A DNA stretch of 64,000 nt, from contig JABAKD010000017.1 in assembly GCA_012845835.1 (NCBI GenBank), positions 5,964,651 to 6,028,650 on the forward strand. Direction: 5' to 3'. A model generated the notes under the pieces. The model ran no database searches. It saw only the letters and a list, made by a program, of their open reading frames with translations, and was not told the DNA's origin. Both the position numbers and the translations under genes were made by a program. Below are positions 1 to 12,177 of this stretch, in pieces; the first letter of the stretch is position 1; the number at the start of each line of letters is the position of its first letter. This DNA comes from Undaria pinnatifida. Taxonomy: Eukaryota > Sar > Phaeophyceae > Laminariales > Alariaceae.

Positions 1-282
1 GCTGCTCCCGGCCTACGGTTATGCTCCAGCGCAGGGCTTCAGCTACTACTGCTGTAGTCAAAAGCAGCAAAAGCAGCAGTGGCTGCTCCCTGAAAACGAC
101 GTCGCCACGACAACATCATCTCTGGGTTCCTCCAAAACCGTATACGCGGCTCCTTGTCAACCACGGGGCTTCTCCTCGCTACGCACTACCGCCGTACGCA
201 GGAGCAAACTGTCACAACCTTCCACGTCTCCAGCACGTACGCTCGCAAAGACGTCATTTCCCTTCTCTCCGGGAAAAAAAGC

Positions 283-372
283 GGAACTATGAAGTCGGTG
301 GGATTCGAACACACCATCAACTGTTTGCTGGTTATTTAGCAATACCCCCTAGACCACTTAGTTACGTGACCC
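283..372 (-). repeat. tRNA-like sequence (tRNA-derived repeat), copy 1
   Basis: Read on the minus strand it has an A-box-like stretch (TAACTAAGTGGTCTAGG) and a B box (GTTCGAATCCCAC) with tRNA-like spacing. The acceptor arms do not pair convincingly, so this is a tRNA-derived repeat or tRNA pseudogene rather than a working tRNA gene. Confidence 0.6.
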
Positions 373-491
373 TAGAGCAAGATTGACCAACCCTCCGGGT
401 CTCTCCCCTCGCCACGCACTACAGTACTCAAGAGCAAACTGTCCTAACCATCCATATTGTCTCCAGCGCGCACGCTCGCAAAGACGAAATA

Positions 492-573
492 TAAAGTCGG
501 TGAGATTCGAACCCACGACACACCCTTTGTTGGTTATATAGAACTGCCCACTGAGCTACTCAGTCACGTGACA
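492..573 (-). repeat. tRNA-like sequence (tRNA-derived repeat), copy 2
   Basis: Minus strand shows A box TAGCTCAGTGGG and B box GGTTCGAATCTC; the T arm pairs (GTGGG/CTCAC with loop TTCGAAT). The D and acceptor stems are poor, so a functional tRNA is unlikely. Better preserved than the copy at 283-372. Confidence 0.6.
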
Positions 574-590
574 ATAGAGTAGGTTTGACC

Positions 591-1370
591 GACCCAAAAA
601 TATCGACCCCCGTCCCAAGACAACTCGCCTACCAGGCTGCCCTCGCCGCTCCTTCTTCCGCCATCAAAGAATCCTGACGATGGTGGTACAGCCTCTCTCT
701 CTGCAATACCAGCGGTGGATTTCTCCTTCTCCCCGCCGGACTCCTCCCTGAGCCTTGCTGCTCGTCACCGCTGGTTTCCGAAAAGGCTGGCTCCAAAGGG
801 TCCCCCATGAGGCTAGACCGGATGGGTTCACTTCTAAAGTGTTCGTTAGATCCGAGTGGGGAAGGTTTCGAGTCACTGTGTTACGTCTCCCAACCCAGGG
901 TAGACGCAAGCCGAGAAGATGAGCTCGTGCGTGATAGCTTATAGTGTGCCATCAAGAACCCCAGCCAAGTACTACTAGGTACCCAAAAATAGGCCAATAG
1001 CCCTAACAGGCACGAAACTGATGAGTATCTGTCATACTGCAAATAAATCTCAAATCAACAAATCGTTGTTCGCACCAAATCACTAAACTCTTCTTTCTGC
1101 TCCATTTACATGTTTTAATTGAATTCTTCCTTGCGCGAGGGTAGAGGGCGGCTTCGCGGAGCGGAGCCCTTGTAGACTATATAGAACAAATCCGAGGAGA
1201 GCAAAAATAAGAAGAGAAAAAAGCAGAAAGTAACGTGAAAATGATGTAAAATACAGAAAACGAAGCAAAGAGGATAGAACATACCAGGTACGTTGTAAGC
1301 TACTTAAATTCGCCATGAGGGTGAAAATCAAGGCCTTCCTCTGGACTTTTCTCGATGTGAAACCCCTGCG
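591..1370. other. No gene seen
   Basis: No ORF with coding character, no RNA gene and no clear repeat were recognised in this stretch. Confidence 0.5.
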
Positions 1371-1855
1371 GGATTCCACAGGATACGGGATAATCCTGTG
1401 ATACTGTGTAATGTTGAAAAAATCCCGTTGGGTCCAACTTGATCACGAGGAATTTGTGCCCCCGTCCCGTGTAAACACGTGAAAATTGAGATTTTTCAAT
1501 CCCGTCCAAACCAATCCCGTGGTTTCGTGATCACGCACGATTTATTATTTCTGAAACAACGGGATTTCTCAGGGATTTTCGGCGAATAGCTCAGCAAGGT
1601 TTCGTCCATATTTCCCGTTGTAAAAATCCCGCGGGTTTCCACGGCATACGGGATAACCCTGTGATCCCACGGGATTTTGAAAATCCCGTTACCGTCCGAA
1701 ATGATCACGTAGAATCTGGGTCCCGTTCCGTGCAAACACGTGAAATTTTGAGATTTCCCAATCCCGTTCACACAATTCCCCAGGTTTCGTGCTCCCGCGG
1801 GAGTGATTTCCCAAACAACGGGAGTTTCAAGGTTTTCCGGTGTACATCACCCGGT
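1371..1855. repeat. Two-copy tandem repeat rich in ATCCCGTG-type motifs
   Basis: A ~263-bp unit starting at a GGATTCCACAGGATACGGGA-like motif near 1371 recurs at about 1634 with the same internal order (AACACGTGAAA, GAGATTT, CAATCCCGT, then an AACAACGGGA motif). It is dense in short ATCCCGT/ACGGGAT motifs on both strands, as are 2285-2620 and 4850-5690. Confidence 0.75.
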
Positions 1856-2284
1856 ACAGCTCAACGGTTTAGACGTGCTCAGCTCAACGGCAGGAAGTCA
1901 TGCCCCCGAAACTTTACCTGTAATCGTTCGTTTTCTATTATATTATTATTTCATCATTTATTTTCTACACTAATTTCCTATGGTTCAAACTGTTTTCGTT
2001 TTACATATTCAAAACAAAAAAGAAAAAAGTTGACTGAAAAATAATTAAGTGTGATCAAAAACGACACGAATACACCCCCTGGTGTGGCACGCCGTCCATA
2101 CAACATAAAACGCGGGCGCCACATTTTTGCATTTATAATTTACCAGGTATATGTTGTCGACGAAAGGGGGTGTCATATTTTGCTTTTATGAGGAGTACCA
2201 CAGCAGTCGTTAGAGCGGCAGCTTAAAAATGAAGGTGGCACCAGATGAAGAACGCTGTACGAGTGATTTTTTTTATTTTATGCA

Positions 2285-2620
2285 AGGGTACGCGCGGTAA
2301 TGGTCGGGTCGGAAAAATGGGGTCGGGTCGGGAACGGGTCGGGACGGAAACGGGAATCCCGAGTGCGTTTCGTTCCAGACCGCGACTTCCCGAACCTTTC
2401 CCGACCTTAGTCTCTGTTCCCACCGTCTACCATCCCGACTCACGGCATCTCGTTGTCGTCCCGACTGTTTCCCGTGCCGCCGTGAGGTGTATTCCCGACT
2501 TTTCCCGTCCCGCGTTCCGCCCAGTTGTTCCCATCAAATCCAGACGTTCGCACACAGTTTCTCCTATCCCGCTACTCACTGCTGTAGTGGCAGATGTTCC
2601 CATCCCATTTACCATTTACC
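2285..2620. repeat. Low-complexity GGGTCGGGA / CCCGACT tract
   Basis: The left half is GGTCGGG-rich and the right half is its complement-like CCCGACT, giving an imperfect inverted arrangement. ORFs across it are repeat translations and not genes. Confidence 0.6.
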
Positions 2621-3994
2621 ATCGGTTGTGTGTATTTTTTCTCACCACTCTGACTATGGATGCAACTGGGTTATTCCAATTTGGATTATTCAAGTTTGGC
2701 TGCAGCAGCTGCAGCAACAGTCTATTTATATTCACAGGCATGTAGAGGAGATTGTTGGTCCGTTTAATTTGTTTAACCCTTAATTGGCACCACCAGCTGT
2801 TAAGCAGAGGGGAAAATTTCAGAACTTTTCTGCCCCGAAGTTGGTCGTTAGCGACCTTCTGGCGAAATTGAGAGCCAGTCGCCAGTAAGGTCGAGAAGAG
2901 CTTGTGTTCCTCAGGCCCAACAGGTAGGTACCTAATTCCTGGGCTGGGAAAGGTAATCAGAGAGTCGGAGGCCTAGAAGGCGGAGCATGATGCAGATGCT
3001 GCTGAGGCAGCATTTACTTGCCGTCAAAACGGCGCGGTAGCTGGCAATGCGTTGTAGGTACACAAGACGGACCCATTCGATGGCGTCTCCTAGCTTGTCT
3101 TTCGGCGTTTTGTTGGGTTCTTCGGGGGTTGGTGTATGGACATTATTGCGGAAAGCGGAGGCAGGGGGGGGGGTTCTTGTTGGCAATAATACAATTACTA
3201 CTGCCGTGACGGTTTCCTCCGCCTGATCTCCCTTTTCTCCTTAATACCATATCATACCTGTACGTACGTAAAGTATACACAGTAAGTACGTATAGAACTA
3301 AGTACCAATTGGATGCGGCTGGCCGGTAAGGCTTCCCTGCCTGCTGGCGGGCCTTTCGTAGATTTGTGCCTGTTGGCAGGCCTGCTGTTGGGCCTTTCGT
3401 TCCTTTTTGGGATAGTCTGCAAATGTGTCATTAGCTGCTCCCAATCAGTTTTTCCCCAGCAACCGCTGCTGTTTCTTTGCGTCAGCAGATTTTGTGTCGT
3501 ACTTGGTGCTGAATTTTCACCGTTATACCACAGTCAGCGCCGTCGGCGAAGCTTCCAACGCCACCGTCGGCCCTCCCGCGCCGCCGCCCCAGCCGCAGCC
3601 GCCGCCGTAGCTGTTGCTGCTGGTGACTATTGCCTGGTGTGTTTCTAAAAATCAAAATCGGCTGCCTGAGTTCATGACCTCGCCTAGTTAGTGGCAGTCA
3701 GTGCTGTGTGTGCTCCTCCTCCTGCCGGATGGCAGCTGCTGTCGTCACTACTGCTGCTGTGCCGCAATTCCTTGCTGAGCTATCGTCCGCCTCTGCACTC
3801 GCCGCCGCCGCCGCCGCCGCTGCTGCTATGTGTTGCTGCTGCTGGTGCTGCTCTCTTTCTCTTCTGTGCATGTTCCTAAAGTGTGCTGCGTTTGTTGTCC
3901 GGATCTATGCCGTACGTGGATATTTTTTAAACCTCATGTTCCCCATAATACGCCCTTTAGGTTCCTCCGTATGCCATAGCTGTGTAGATACCAG
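2621..3994. other. No gene seen; CTG/GCC-rich low complexity
   Basis: Contains short CTG and GCC trinucleotide runs (about 3540-3620 and 3790-3860). The 110-111 aa ORFs here are Ala/Pro/Leu-rich low-complexity translations in several frames at once. Confidence 0.5.
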
Positions 3995-4320
3995 CCGGTC
4001 GCCCCGGTGGCGTGTCAGGTTATCCTCGAGCCTGGTATAGGTCAGTTTCGGGAGTTCGAGCCCCGCCGAGTGCACTCTCGCATAAATTCGATGGGACTTT
4101 TACTTGTGCACACATTGAGATGCGGAAAACGCGAGAGCGTGAGTTAGCAACACTCGATGAAAAATCGACGAGAAGTGGGATTGCTGAATCCTATGCGCGA
4201 TAAAAATTGAGAGCAAGAACCGGGGGGGGGGAGGGACGACACCTGTGACCACGGCTTGTCCAGCAGCTGGAAAGTAGGAGTGTGCGAGAGGATAAAAGAA
4301 AAAAAAAAAAAAAAAAAAAA
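3995..4320 (+). mobile_element. tRNA-derived SINE, copy 1
   Basis: The 5' end is tRNA-like: A-box region GGTGGCGTGTCAGGTTA and B box GAGTTCGAGCCCCGCC. A conserved body follows (GCGAGAGCGTGAGTTAGCAA, CCTATGCGCGATAAAAATTG, ACACCTGTGACCACGGCTTG) and then a long A run. The same unit recurs at 12178, 42911, 52596 and 59505. The flanks show only a weak possible target duplication (ATACCAG / ATGCCAG). Confidence 0.88.
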
Positions 4321-4849
4321 TGCCAGATGTCTCTTGTGGATTTGTGCAGTTTATAGTATTTTTTCCGCTTTTTTCTGCGTGATTTCTTAACCATGCACCA
4401 CGCAGCTCGTTTGCAAAGTTGAGTTTCAACCATTCAATCGGTTGTACTCACAGCTGACGTTTTTCATTTTTTTATAAAATTATATTTTTTTTGTGTAGTG
4501 TAGCTGCTGTGCTGCTGCTGCTGCTACCGTTGGTGTCTCCTATGAGTACGTTTCTAAAAACAAATCCGCTGATTTTGGTCTTGATCTCGCCGAGTCAGAG
4601 TGTGTGCCTCTCCCGCCTTGCCGGATGGCTGCTGCTGTAGACACTAATGCTGCTGTGCCGCAATTTCTCGATGGGCCATCGGCCGCCTCTGCCCCCGTCG
4701 CTGCTGCTATAAATAGATGAAAATCATAAATAGACAAAAATCATCAGCCTTGCGTCGCCCCGCCGTCGAAGAGGAGAACCTTGTATATAATACGCAGACT
4801 GCAAAAGTGGGAGCAACTCACAAATAGCACTCGGTATCATTTTCCTCCT

Positions 4850-5690
4850 TTCAACCGCTTTCTCCAGCCCGCGTTCCCGATAGTGTTCCCAACCATTCCA
4901 GACTGTATCTCCCGGCCATATCCCGACTACGTTCCCGACCGATTTCCCGACTGTGTCCCCGACCGTTTTCCCGACTACGCTCCCGACTGATCTCCGACTA
5001 TGCTAACAAGCGATTTCCCGACTATTTTCCCGACCGACTTTCCGATTATGTTCCCGGTCGATTTCCCGACCTGTTTCCGACCCGTTCCATGATCCCGGCC
5101 CGTCCCGTCCCGCCAAGCAATCGTGTCCCGTCCCGTCAACCAAATGGCTTCCCGCCTTCCCGTCTCATTCCCGCCCCGCGGTAAGCAAACGGGAACTTTT
5201 CCCCATACCGTCGCTCGAGAAGACCAAAAAATGTTTCGGACTGCGGCGGGCTGAACAGTCACCATCCCGCACCAATCGGTGCCTTCGTTACCGCGCGTAC
5301 CCTTGACTATTTGAATCTCCCCTTATGATGAACGGGTACAATTCGTCCATATCACGGCATGCGGTCAACTTCGCATATAATACAGTATGTAATCGTTAAT
5401 GAGAAACACTGTGCTTGCTGTGTGCAAATACGGTGAAAAAATGTTTTTGCATCCCGTCCCGAAAAATTCCGAAGAACTGCCAATCCCTTCGCGTGCAATC
5501 CCGTGATATCTCAAGCCGGTCCACATTGTCCCGTTCAATCCCGTGATGGTTCGATCCCGTGATGATGAATTCCCGATCTGTTCCGTCCCGTGCTTAATAA
5601 ATTCCCCTTCTTATCCCGGCCAGGGGAATCCCTGGATATCTAATCCCGCGGGATCCCGTCCCGAGACGACAACTCCTTCCCGAGGAAAAC
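4850..5690. repeat. TTCCCGACTG array followed by ATCCCGTG-rich tract
   Basis: From about 4865 to 5080 a 10-12 bp TTCCCGACYG-like unit repeats many times; 5090-5290 and 5440-5690 continue with TCCCGTCCCG and ATCCCGTG motifs. The 69 and 96 aa ORFs are repeat translations. Confidence 0.7.
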
Positions 5691-5855
5691 CCTAGGTAAC
5701 AAAGACAAGGTTATTATAGAGTATTGAGACCAGATCAAGACCGCGCCAGAATGTTTGGTGGCAAGGAGGTAGACAAAGAGGCGAACAAGCTCACACCTCA
5801 ACGTCCATGCAACAGCCAATCAATCATCACGTCACATGTATATGTATAGGTGTCA

Positions 5856-6105
5856 TTTTTTTTTCTTCGGGCACATCTCTTCGTGCTCGCACCTTTGTCC
5901 GAAACGTCGGATGGGGTGGGACAATTCGACCGTCGAGGTCAAGATGCCGGAGGTTTGGGCGCGACCCGCGCAGTGTGTCGCGCGTGGCAAGCCTTTCAAA
6001 CTTTTTTGGCCTTGGGCACACTAAAGGAAAATCCCCGGGGTTCCGTAACATCCCCGGGATTGGGTTTCTGCACCCCCTATCCCCGTGTGCGCACGTAAGA
6101 TTTGG
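5856..6105 (+). repeat. Dispersed repeat, copy at 5.9 kb
   Basis: Shares with 14383-14690 a poly-T head, an ATCTCTTCGT motif, a core with GCAGTGTGTCGCGCGTGGCA, then TTCCCGGGG and a GTACGTAAG-like end. No coding content is evident and the element class is unknown. Confidence 0.6.
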
Positions 6106-6291
6106 ATGCAAACCGATTTTTCTGCTTGTAGAGGGTACACGTACATTTCCCTATTTTTGCACAGAGCGGCACGCTACGATCCTGCCGCCGAGCAGCAGTT
6201 TAGCACTAGAAGCAGCGGCCACACGCGCATATAGTTGCAACTCTGTGCGCGTGTGGCTGCTGTTGTAGTAGGTGATTACTTTGATCGGAGC

Positions 6292-6890
6292 CTGGGATGC
6301 TCTACCCGCCTATACGCCACTACCTCTCGCCGCTACTGCTTCTGCTGCTTCTGTTAAGTGACATGCCGGCAAAAAGTGTAAGGATCGTTTGAATATCACA
6401 TTAGTACTCAAACGGTCCTTATATTTATGCTCATGTTGGTGTGCTTCTTAAATGACATCGTACCATACTAAGAGAGCACAATGCTAAAACTCCGCCGAAC
6501 AGCAGCAGCGGTAAGCAACACCATTCACGTAAGATCGCAGATGACAGACAGCAGACAACATGCCGAGAGCACAACGCTAGCCTGCGATGCTCTACCCGCG
6601 TATACGCCACTACCTCTCGCTGCTGCTGCTACTGCTGCTTCTGCCAAGTGTCAAGTGGCATGCCGGCGTAAAGTGTAAGGATCGTTTGAATATCATATTA
6701 GTACCCAAACGATTCTTATATTAATGTTCATGCTGGTGTGCTTCGTATATGATACCGTACCATACCAAGAGAGCACAACGCTACAACTCTACCCCACAGC
6801 AGCAGCGGTAGGCAACCCTTTTATGTAAGGTCGCAGATGACAGACAGCAGAAAACATGCGGAGAGCACAACGCTACAACCCTGCCGCACA
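6292..6890 (+). repeat. ~293-bp tandem duplication carrying a hairpin motif
   Basis: A unit beginning GATGCTCTACCCGCSTATAC at about 6292 is repeated at about 6585. Each copy contains a hairpin-forming segment AAGGATCGTTTGA ... ACTCAAACGGTCCTT (6380-6425, 6677-6722) and a GAGAGCACAA block. Related hairpins occur at 15440 and 15730. Confidence 0.75.
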
Positions 6891-7953
6891 GCAGCAGCGC
6901 TAGGTGATACCATTTATGTGCGCTTGGCGTGTCCTCGCTATGCTGCGGCGAGTTGCTTGTGTCGGAGCCTGTCATAATTTGTCACCCCACCATACCACAC
7001 GTTTCTGCCGTGCTGCCGCTCTGGGTGCGCGTGTCCATCGATGCGGAAACATAGGACCTTTGTAATATTAATAGTAACAATTTAGATACCAGCCCATCCT
7101 TATACATTTACGTCCACAGAGGCAGTTCTTTAACGACTATTTTTTCTGTGATTATTGCGAAGATCGCATATTTGTATGGCAAACAGCAGACAACCTGCGG
7201 AGATCCAAACGCTACAGGTAGAACCATGTGCGTGCGCGTGCTGTATCCTCTCTTCACGGAGGCGAGTTGCTTTTTTTGCCACAGCATATGTCACGTGTTT
7301 TTGTCCTCTTGCTCCCTCGTTCTCAATACGTGCCGCATCCCACGCCACACGTGCCTCTTCTCGCTTCCTGGCGTTCTCTAAGCTGGAGTTAGAATCGTGA
7401 CGCTCTTCTCGAAAGCATACATGTCATACGGTGTAAAAGTTTTGTGCGTTATCAAGCGGTGCTGTGTGTTTTTCCCAAAACAGATCGGTCGTAGGCACGT
7501 CTATATTGAGTATACCCAAAAAGTGCTAAAAGTACTGCTATTGAGTACAACCGAGAAGTACTGAGCGGGCAAAATGCGATTTCAGTATGTTTCCGGGCAA
7601 GTTTTTTTTGTATGGTGTACAAACAAAAATGGTCATTGCGTCCGGTAGTGAAAAAAATGTGTCCTTGCGCCACTCCCCTACTAATTGGCACTTGCTTCCC
7701 GGAGGCGAACCTTGTACGTGATATTGTTGTGTCGTGTGTAATTCACATTCGATGCGCGCTACGCCGGTACCTCGTCAAACCAGCAATCCACTGAATAAAG
7801 AAGTGGCGTACTCACCCGTGACAAGCCAAAGTACAAGTCAGTTGGTGGTTTTGTCTGCTATGCATGGTCTTTTTTTTTTTTTACAACTGTACTTGATTGC
7901 GGACAGCGTGACGAGGCCAGATCAAGCAAGGCATTGCGAAAATCTTTAGTGAA
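6891..7953. other. No gene seen
   Basis: Short ORFs lack coding character. No repeat family was recognised apart from faint similarity of 6891-6960 to the preceding tandem unit. Confidence 0.5.
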
Positions 7954-9448
7954 GTACCGTAATTGTGCGAGTCATCGCACCCCCGTGCGATCGATGTTTG
8001 AATGATTCCTAACTTTGATTTTTATCGCGCAGGGGTGCGATAACTCCGGCATGCGCGATGACTCCGGCCCCTGTGCGGAAAATGAATTAGATTATTTGAT
8101 TTCCCGTCCTGACGCACACCCCTGTGCGGTACTCCGACATGTGCCACTCTGAACAAATCACACACCCTGCATTGCTGTGATGTGAACGCACACCCCTGTG
8201 CGGTAACTCCGACATGTGCGATTCCGAGCAAATCAAACACCCTGAGCTTTTGGAAGGCGACAGCGACGTAGAGTTGGTACAACGTGTGGAGGCGGGGTGC
8301 GAGGTAGAGGTGGTAGACGACGAGCTGTGAATCATTTCTAGCCGAGGACGGTAGGTACATTCGATGTGCCGGCGGGCACGGCCCGTGGTGGGTGGTCTCG
8401 GCCAGTACACACGAAGACGTTTGGTGCCTTGTTCTGTACTTGAAGCACCGGTAGGTATAGTGCAACGACTGGTGACGGTAGGAATCGAGTTGGTTTGTGG
8501 TGTTGTCTGCGAAGAGAGGAGAAACGGCGGAAGGGAGGTGTGTCGTAGGTAAGTAGGTACTGAGTTGTCGGCTGCCGTCGTTTCGTTGCATGAGGTACAG
8601 CAGTACTAGGTAGGTCAGCACCGCATCGTGGCAGGGCCGGTGGCGCTATTTTTTTCTTTTTTTTGGTGCGGTCGCCGAATAAAAATAACAAAAGCGAGAG
8701 TTTTTTTATGTATTATAAAAAATGAAAATACACTCCAGCTGTGAGATCGAAGATTTCGTCGAAACTCATCTTTGCAAGCTGTGTGTGATACTCCGATCGC
8801 GCGTATTACGAGTTGTGTGTCCTCATTAAGGATATAGGTCGGCGACTCCCCTTACAACTACAGTGTAGCTATCAGGGTCAACAGGATGATTTTAGTCAGT
8901 CTGTGCGCGGAAACTATAAAACCCGTTTCTGAGGGGGACAAAATCTGACAGCTGTGAAGGGAAATGTAACCTTTGATCAAGTTAATCTTGTAAGTCGAAT
9001 AACCGGTGAGGGGGGTGGGGCGGAGTTTTGAAGGACGTGGGGGCCTGGTTTTGATCAAAAGCGAGCGGGTTTGGAGGAGGGGGGGGGGGGGGGGGGGGGG
9101 AAGGGGGCAATTTGTGCATGTAAGCTCTAAATCCTTTCGAGGGGATAAATCTGTATGTATGATATGCACCTGCTACAAATAGCGGTGAGCCCCGGTTACA
9201 AACCGCTAGAAAAACGGATCGTGGCACAATTTTTATCCTTAGGCCACACGCCACAGCATGCAACCTCACGCTCGAAGGTGGCACCACTATCGCAGTCATC
9301 GCACCCCTGTACGATGACTCCGACCCCTGCGCGGTACTCGTAAATGAATCAAATAATTCCAAACTTGAAAAATTAACGCGCAGGGGTGCAATGACTCCGG
9401 CATGTGCGATTACTCCGGCCTGTGCGATGACTCGCACAATTACGGTAC
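7954..9448. mobile_element. Non-autonomous DNA transposon with 27-bp perfect terminal inverted repeats
   Basis: The ends 7954-7980 and 9422-9448 are exact reverse complements over 27 bp, beginning GTACCGTAATTGTGCGAGTC. Subterminal zones on both sides repeat motifs such as GCGCAGGGGTGCGATAACTC, CACACCCCTGTGCGG and ACTCCGACATGTGCGA. No transposase ORF is present; the 199-aa minus-strand ORF inside (8022-8621) is a low-complexity chance frame. A G-rich dispersed repeat (8711-9150) lies inside, so the element is composite or was invaded. The target duplication is not clear, so the superfamily is unassigned. Confidence 0.82.
8711..9150 (+). repeat. G-rich ~400-bp dispersed repeat, copy 1
   Basis: Head TATTATAAAAAATGAAAATA, then a GAGATCGAAGATTTCGTCGA block, ending in a long G run near 9080-9100. 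Nearly identical to 12493-12892 and matched in reverse at 24160-25022. Fragments of the head recur at 39800, 50450 (reverse) and 63385. No coding capacity. Confidence 0.85.
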
Positions 9449-11769
9449 AACAAGAAGAGGCGAACGAACGCGCTCGATTCGTGGTAACAAGCTATTTTCC
9501 TGTACTAAGTGAGTCTAGTCAAACCAGTCTTGCCACCCAGACATGCGATACCACAAATGCAACGCGCACACCAGACACCATACACCAGACAGTGCTGTAC
9601 AGCGGTTACAAGCAGTAGTTAGCCACGTCAAGACTCCGCTAAAGGCGTTCTCCAATTACTTCACATACGATGGCAGTTGTAGGCCAAGAAACAGACGAAA
9701 GGCCCAATGTTGATGGACACATCATATGTACGTGTGGACTTGAAGCGACCCGCCGTCCAAACCAACGGGTACGAGTATGAGCAGAGATATGCACACGTTC
9801 AAGGTACTGTACCAGGTACCCGACATACAATATGGCACTGTACCACATTGGACGCAGATGTAATAATCGTTTATACACCAATATCTATATCGAATCGGTC
9901 ATAACAGTACCGACCAGGAGGACATCTGAGTCTCACCTCCCTCCCTCCCTGCCGATATCTGGCACAAAGAAGAAGCAACGTTTTAGTATGGGTCTTGATC
10001 GAGTACACCAGCCACGCGCAGGGAGATGACCACGTAGGCACCAGATAGATGCCACAGCAGTACGTACTTCTCACAAAGCACACTTTGTGTGCAGTGGGGA
10101 GTAGGTCTCCACTAAATTATACCAGGTACAAAACATGCACGTGAAAAAGAGAGGAACCACACCTCCTGAATATAATCGTATTCAGTGTACACATGGGGAT
10201 TTAGTATGGAATAAATTGGACGTTGGACAGCGTGTGCCTCCATATGTTTGTGTCAATCAAGGAGTTCAGGAAGTAGACAGCCTTGTATTTTTAAAACCAG
10301 GGGAGAGATTCTCCCAACACCAAAATTTAGTGTGGGTGCACCAAAAACGTGACACAAATTACCGACGATACCCAACAACTTCGTGACACAAACTACCGAC
10401 GGCAAGGCATTTCGATACAAAAAAACTCCCAAATCATGATGTTGTCACGTAACAGAATCTATCTCGAGACAAAAAAACCAAGCACGTAGAGCCGTCTTTC
10501 GGCCTTTGGCGCTGGCTTTAGCACGGCCGCTGACACTCAGGCGTCCTTTACTGCAGGCATGAACGAGTGCGGTTGATCCGCAACGAACTATTCCGCTGTG
10601 CTCGCTTCTCTGTGGCCATAGTCCATGCCATTTCATGTCACCTTCCTTGTGCTTTTTTTTTAGCTCGTCGTCGTACGTTTGAGGTAGGTACGAGGAAACC
10701 CGTAACCCGTACGTACGGGATAAGAACAACAGTATGTACGATGAGCATGAACGCCAACTGACGGCATTGGCAAACACACAACAGCAGGTGTAGCAGCAGT
10801 AGCCGTAGGGCAAATTTCTAGTACATACTGCAGCAACTAGCGGCAACCAGAACCACAGCAGATAGCTAAAAGTGCAGCGCGAGTGCCGTTCGTTGGCAAG
10901 TTTAGTCGTACTCGCATCACTCAGTTCAATATATAACGACCGTTTTATATTCATGTCAATAGACAAAACAATATTAGTCTAGACTATATTTCCTGCAGGG
11001 ATGATACGTGGTACGAGCGGACGTTTCGGTGTGCTGCTGCCGCGAGACCATCGAGCACACCGCAGGTTTGACATAAACAAGAGCGATCAAGGGGTAGGGC
11101 ACAGGGGCCCCCAACAAAGAGACGCGTGACAACCACAGCAAGCTGTCGATCGCGCAATTGGCCGGTAGTCCGTGCTTCGGTGGGTGTATCGGAAGTCGTT
11201 CGTACTGCTGTAGACCGTCGAAAAGCCACGTGGCATTTCGTTTTGGTGGCAGGCTCGCAAGTAGACCCCAAAATTTCTTTTCCTTTTCCTTTTCTTGGCC
11301 CTGTGCACCCCTACTAAAGGATTGCCCAAAACCGTCGAAGTTGTAATTGTGCGTATCACAGCAGCGTTCCAGCAAAGGTGTGGTTCCAGTATTTAAAAAC
11401 AATGACCCACGGATCGAAGGCAGAAGAACAGGGCAGCTACTGACCAGCAACGCGCAACGGGCAGCATGTCAAAATTTCGGAGTACACCTTTATTGAGTCC
11501 CTACGGGGCATCGACAATAATTGAGGATGGAAGTTTAGCCGATTTTTGTAATACGCAGCACCTACAAGCGAACGCTTTTCCGCCAACACCGCGATACACG
11601 AGAACAAATACGATATTCCCGCAGAGTTGTAGCAGAACCTCTCTCACAGGATCACCATCCGTAATTACTGATCATGCTTACCGGCTGACCAGCTGCCAGG
11701 TACCAGGCAGGTAGGGCAGGTACAAGCCTACTGCTGTACCGGAATATCCGTCCCCTGTCCCCTGACAAT
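9449..11769. other. No gene seen
   Basis: The ORFs of 151-173 aa on the minus strand (10445-10966, 10974-11450) have no recognisable motif and irregular composition. Several GTACCAGGTAC-like palindromes occur (about 9790-9820, 10118). No RNA gene was recognised. Confidence 0.45.
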
Positions 11770-11935
11770 TCCTCCAAAGGTGTGTTCAAAAAAACCATAA
11801 AATCCATATAAACCGAAAACTGATTCAACCCCGTTTACCGCTGGAAACCCCTTTTGAGTTACAAAATTACTCGGTTTTAGTATAGGGAGGGGTTCGGGGG
11901 CTCTAAAGGGGCCGACTGGAGCCTGTCCTGTGACC
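11770..11935 (+). repeat. Dispersed GGAAACCC repeat fragment
   Basis: Motif order CTGGAAACCCC, ACAAAATTACTCGG, AGTATAGGGAGGGGTTCGGG, GCTCTAAAGGGG. The same order appears at 53390-53490 and 59390-59480, and in reverse at 32430-32520, 41650-41760 and 62350-62440, so this is a common interspersed repeat of unknown class. Confidence 0.65.
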
Positions 11936-12177
11936 ACGGACTTCATCATAGGTGAGAACAACAACAACAAATTGGGGTTAACCATTGTTTCCTCCTCCAC
12001 CATTCCAACTTCACGCAACTTGATGCTTTGCGTTCCCACGCCCTCCAAAGTGGCTGGTGCTCTGGATCGAGACCACCCGTAGCAGTGCAGGTCGCCTTGT
12101 CGTTGGTTCTCCTCTGGGCAGACCGCAACGCCTCAACTGCTTAGGAGGTGAGACTCACATGCTACCATATGTGATAA

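Larger units (their letters stand above)
175..590. repeat. Tandem duplication of a ~230-bp unit containing tRNA-like sequence
   Basis: Two adjacent blocks (about 175-380 and 408-590) share the same order of landmarks: CACGCACTAC-like start, GAGCAAACTGTC, a CTCGCAAAGACG block, then a reverse-oriented tRNA-like sequence. The copies differ at many positions, so the duplication is not recent. No protein gene is supported here. Confidence 0.75.

Noticed and set aside
283-573. Functional tRNA genes
   Set aside because: B boxes are good but acceptor and D stems do not pair, so they are called tRNA-derived repeats.
8022-8621. 199-aa minus-strand ORF inside the inverted-repeat element
   Set aside because: No DDE or other transposase motif; composition is irregular and overlapping frames are equally open.
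9155-9448. Tandem short motifs as a possible CRISPR array
   Set aside because: The repeats are subterminal motifs of a transposon in a eukaryotic genome, with irregular spacing and no unique spacers.
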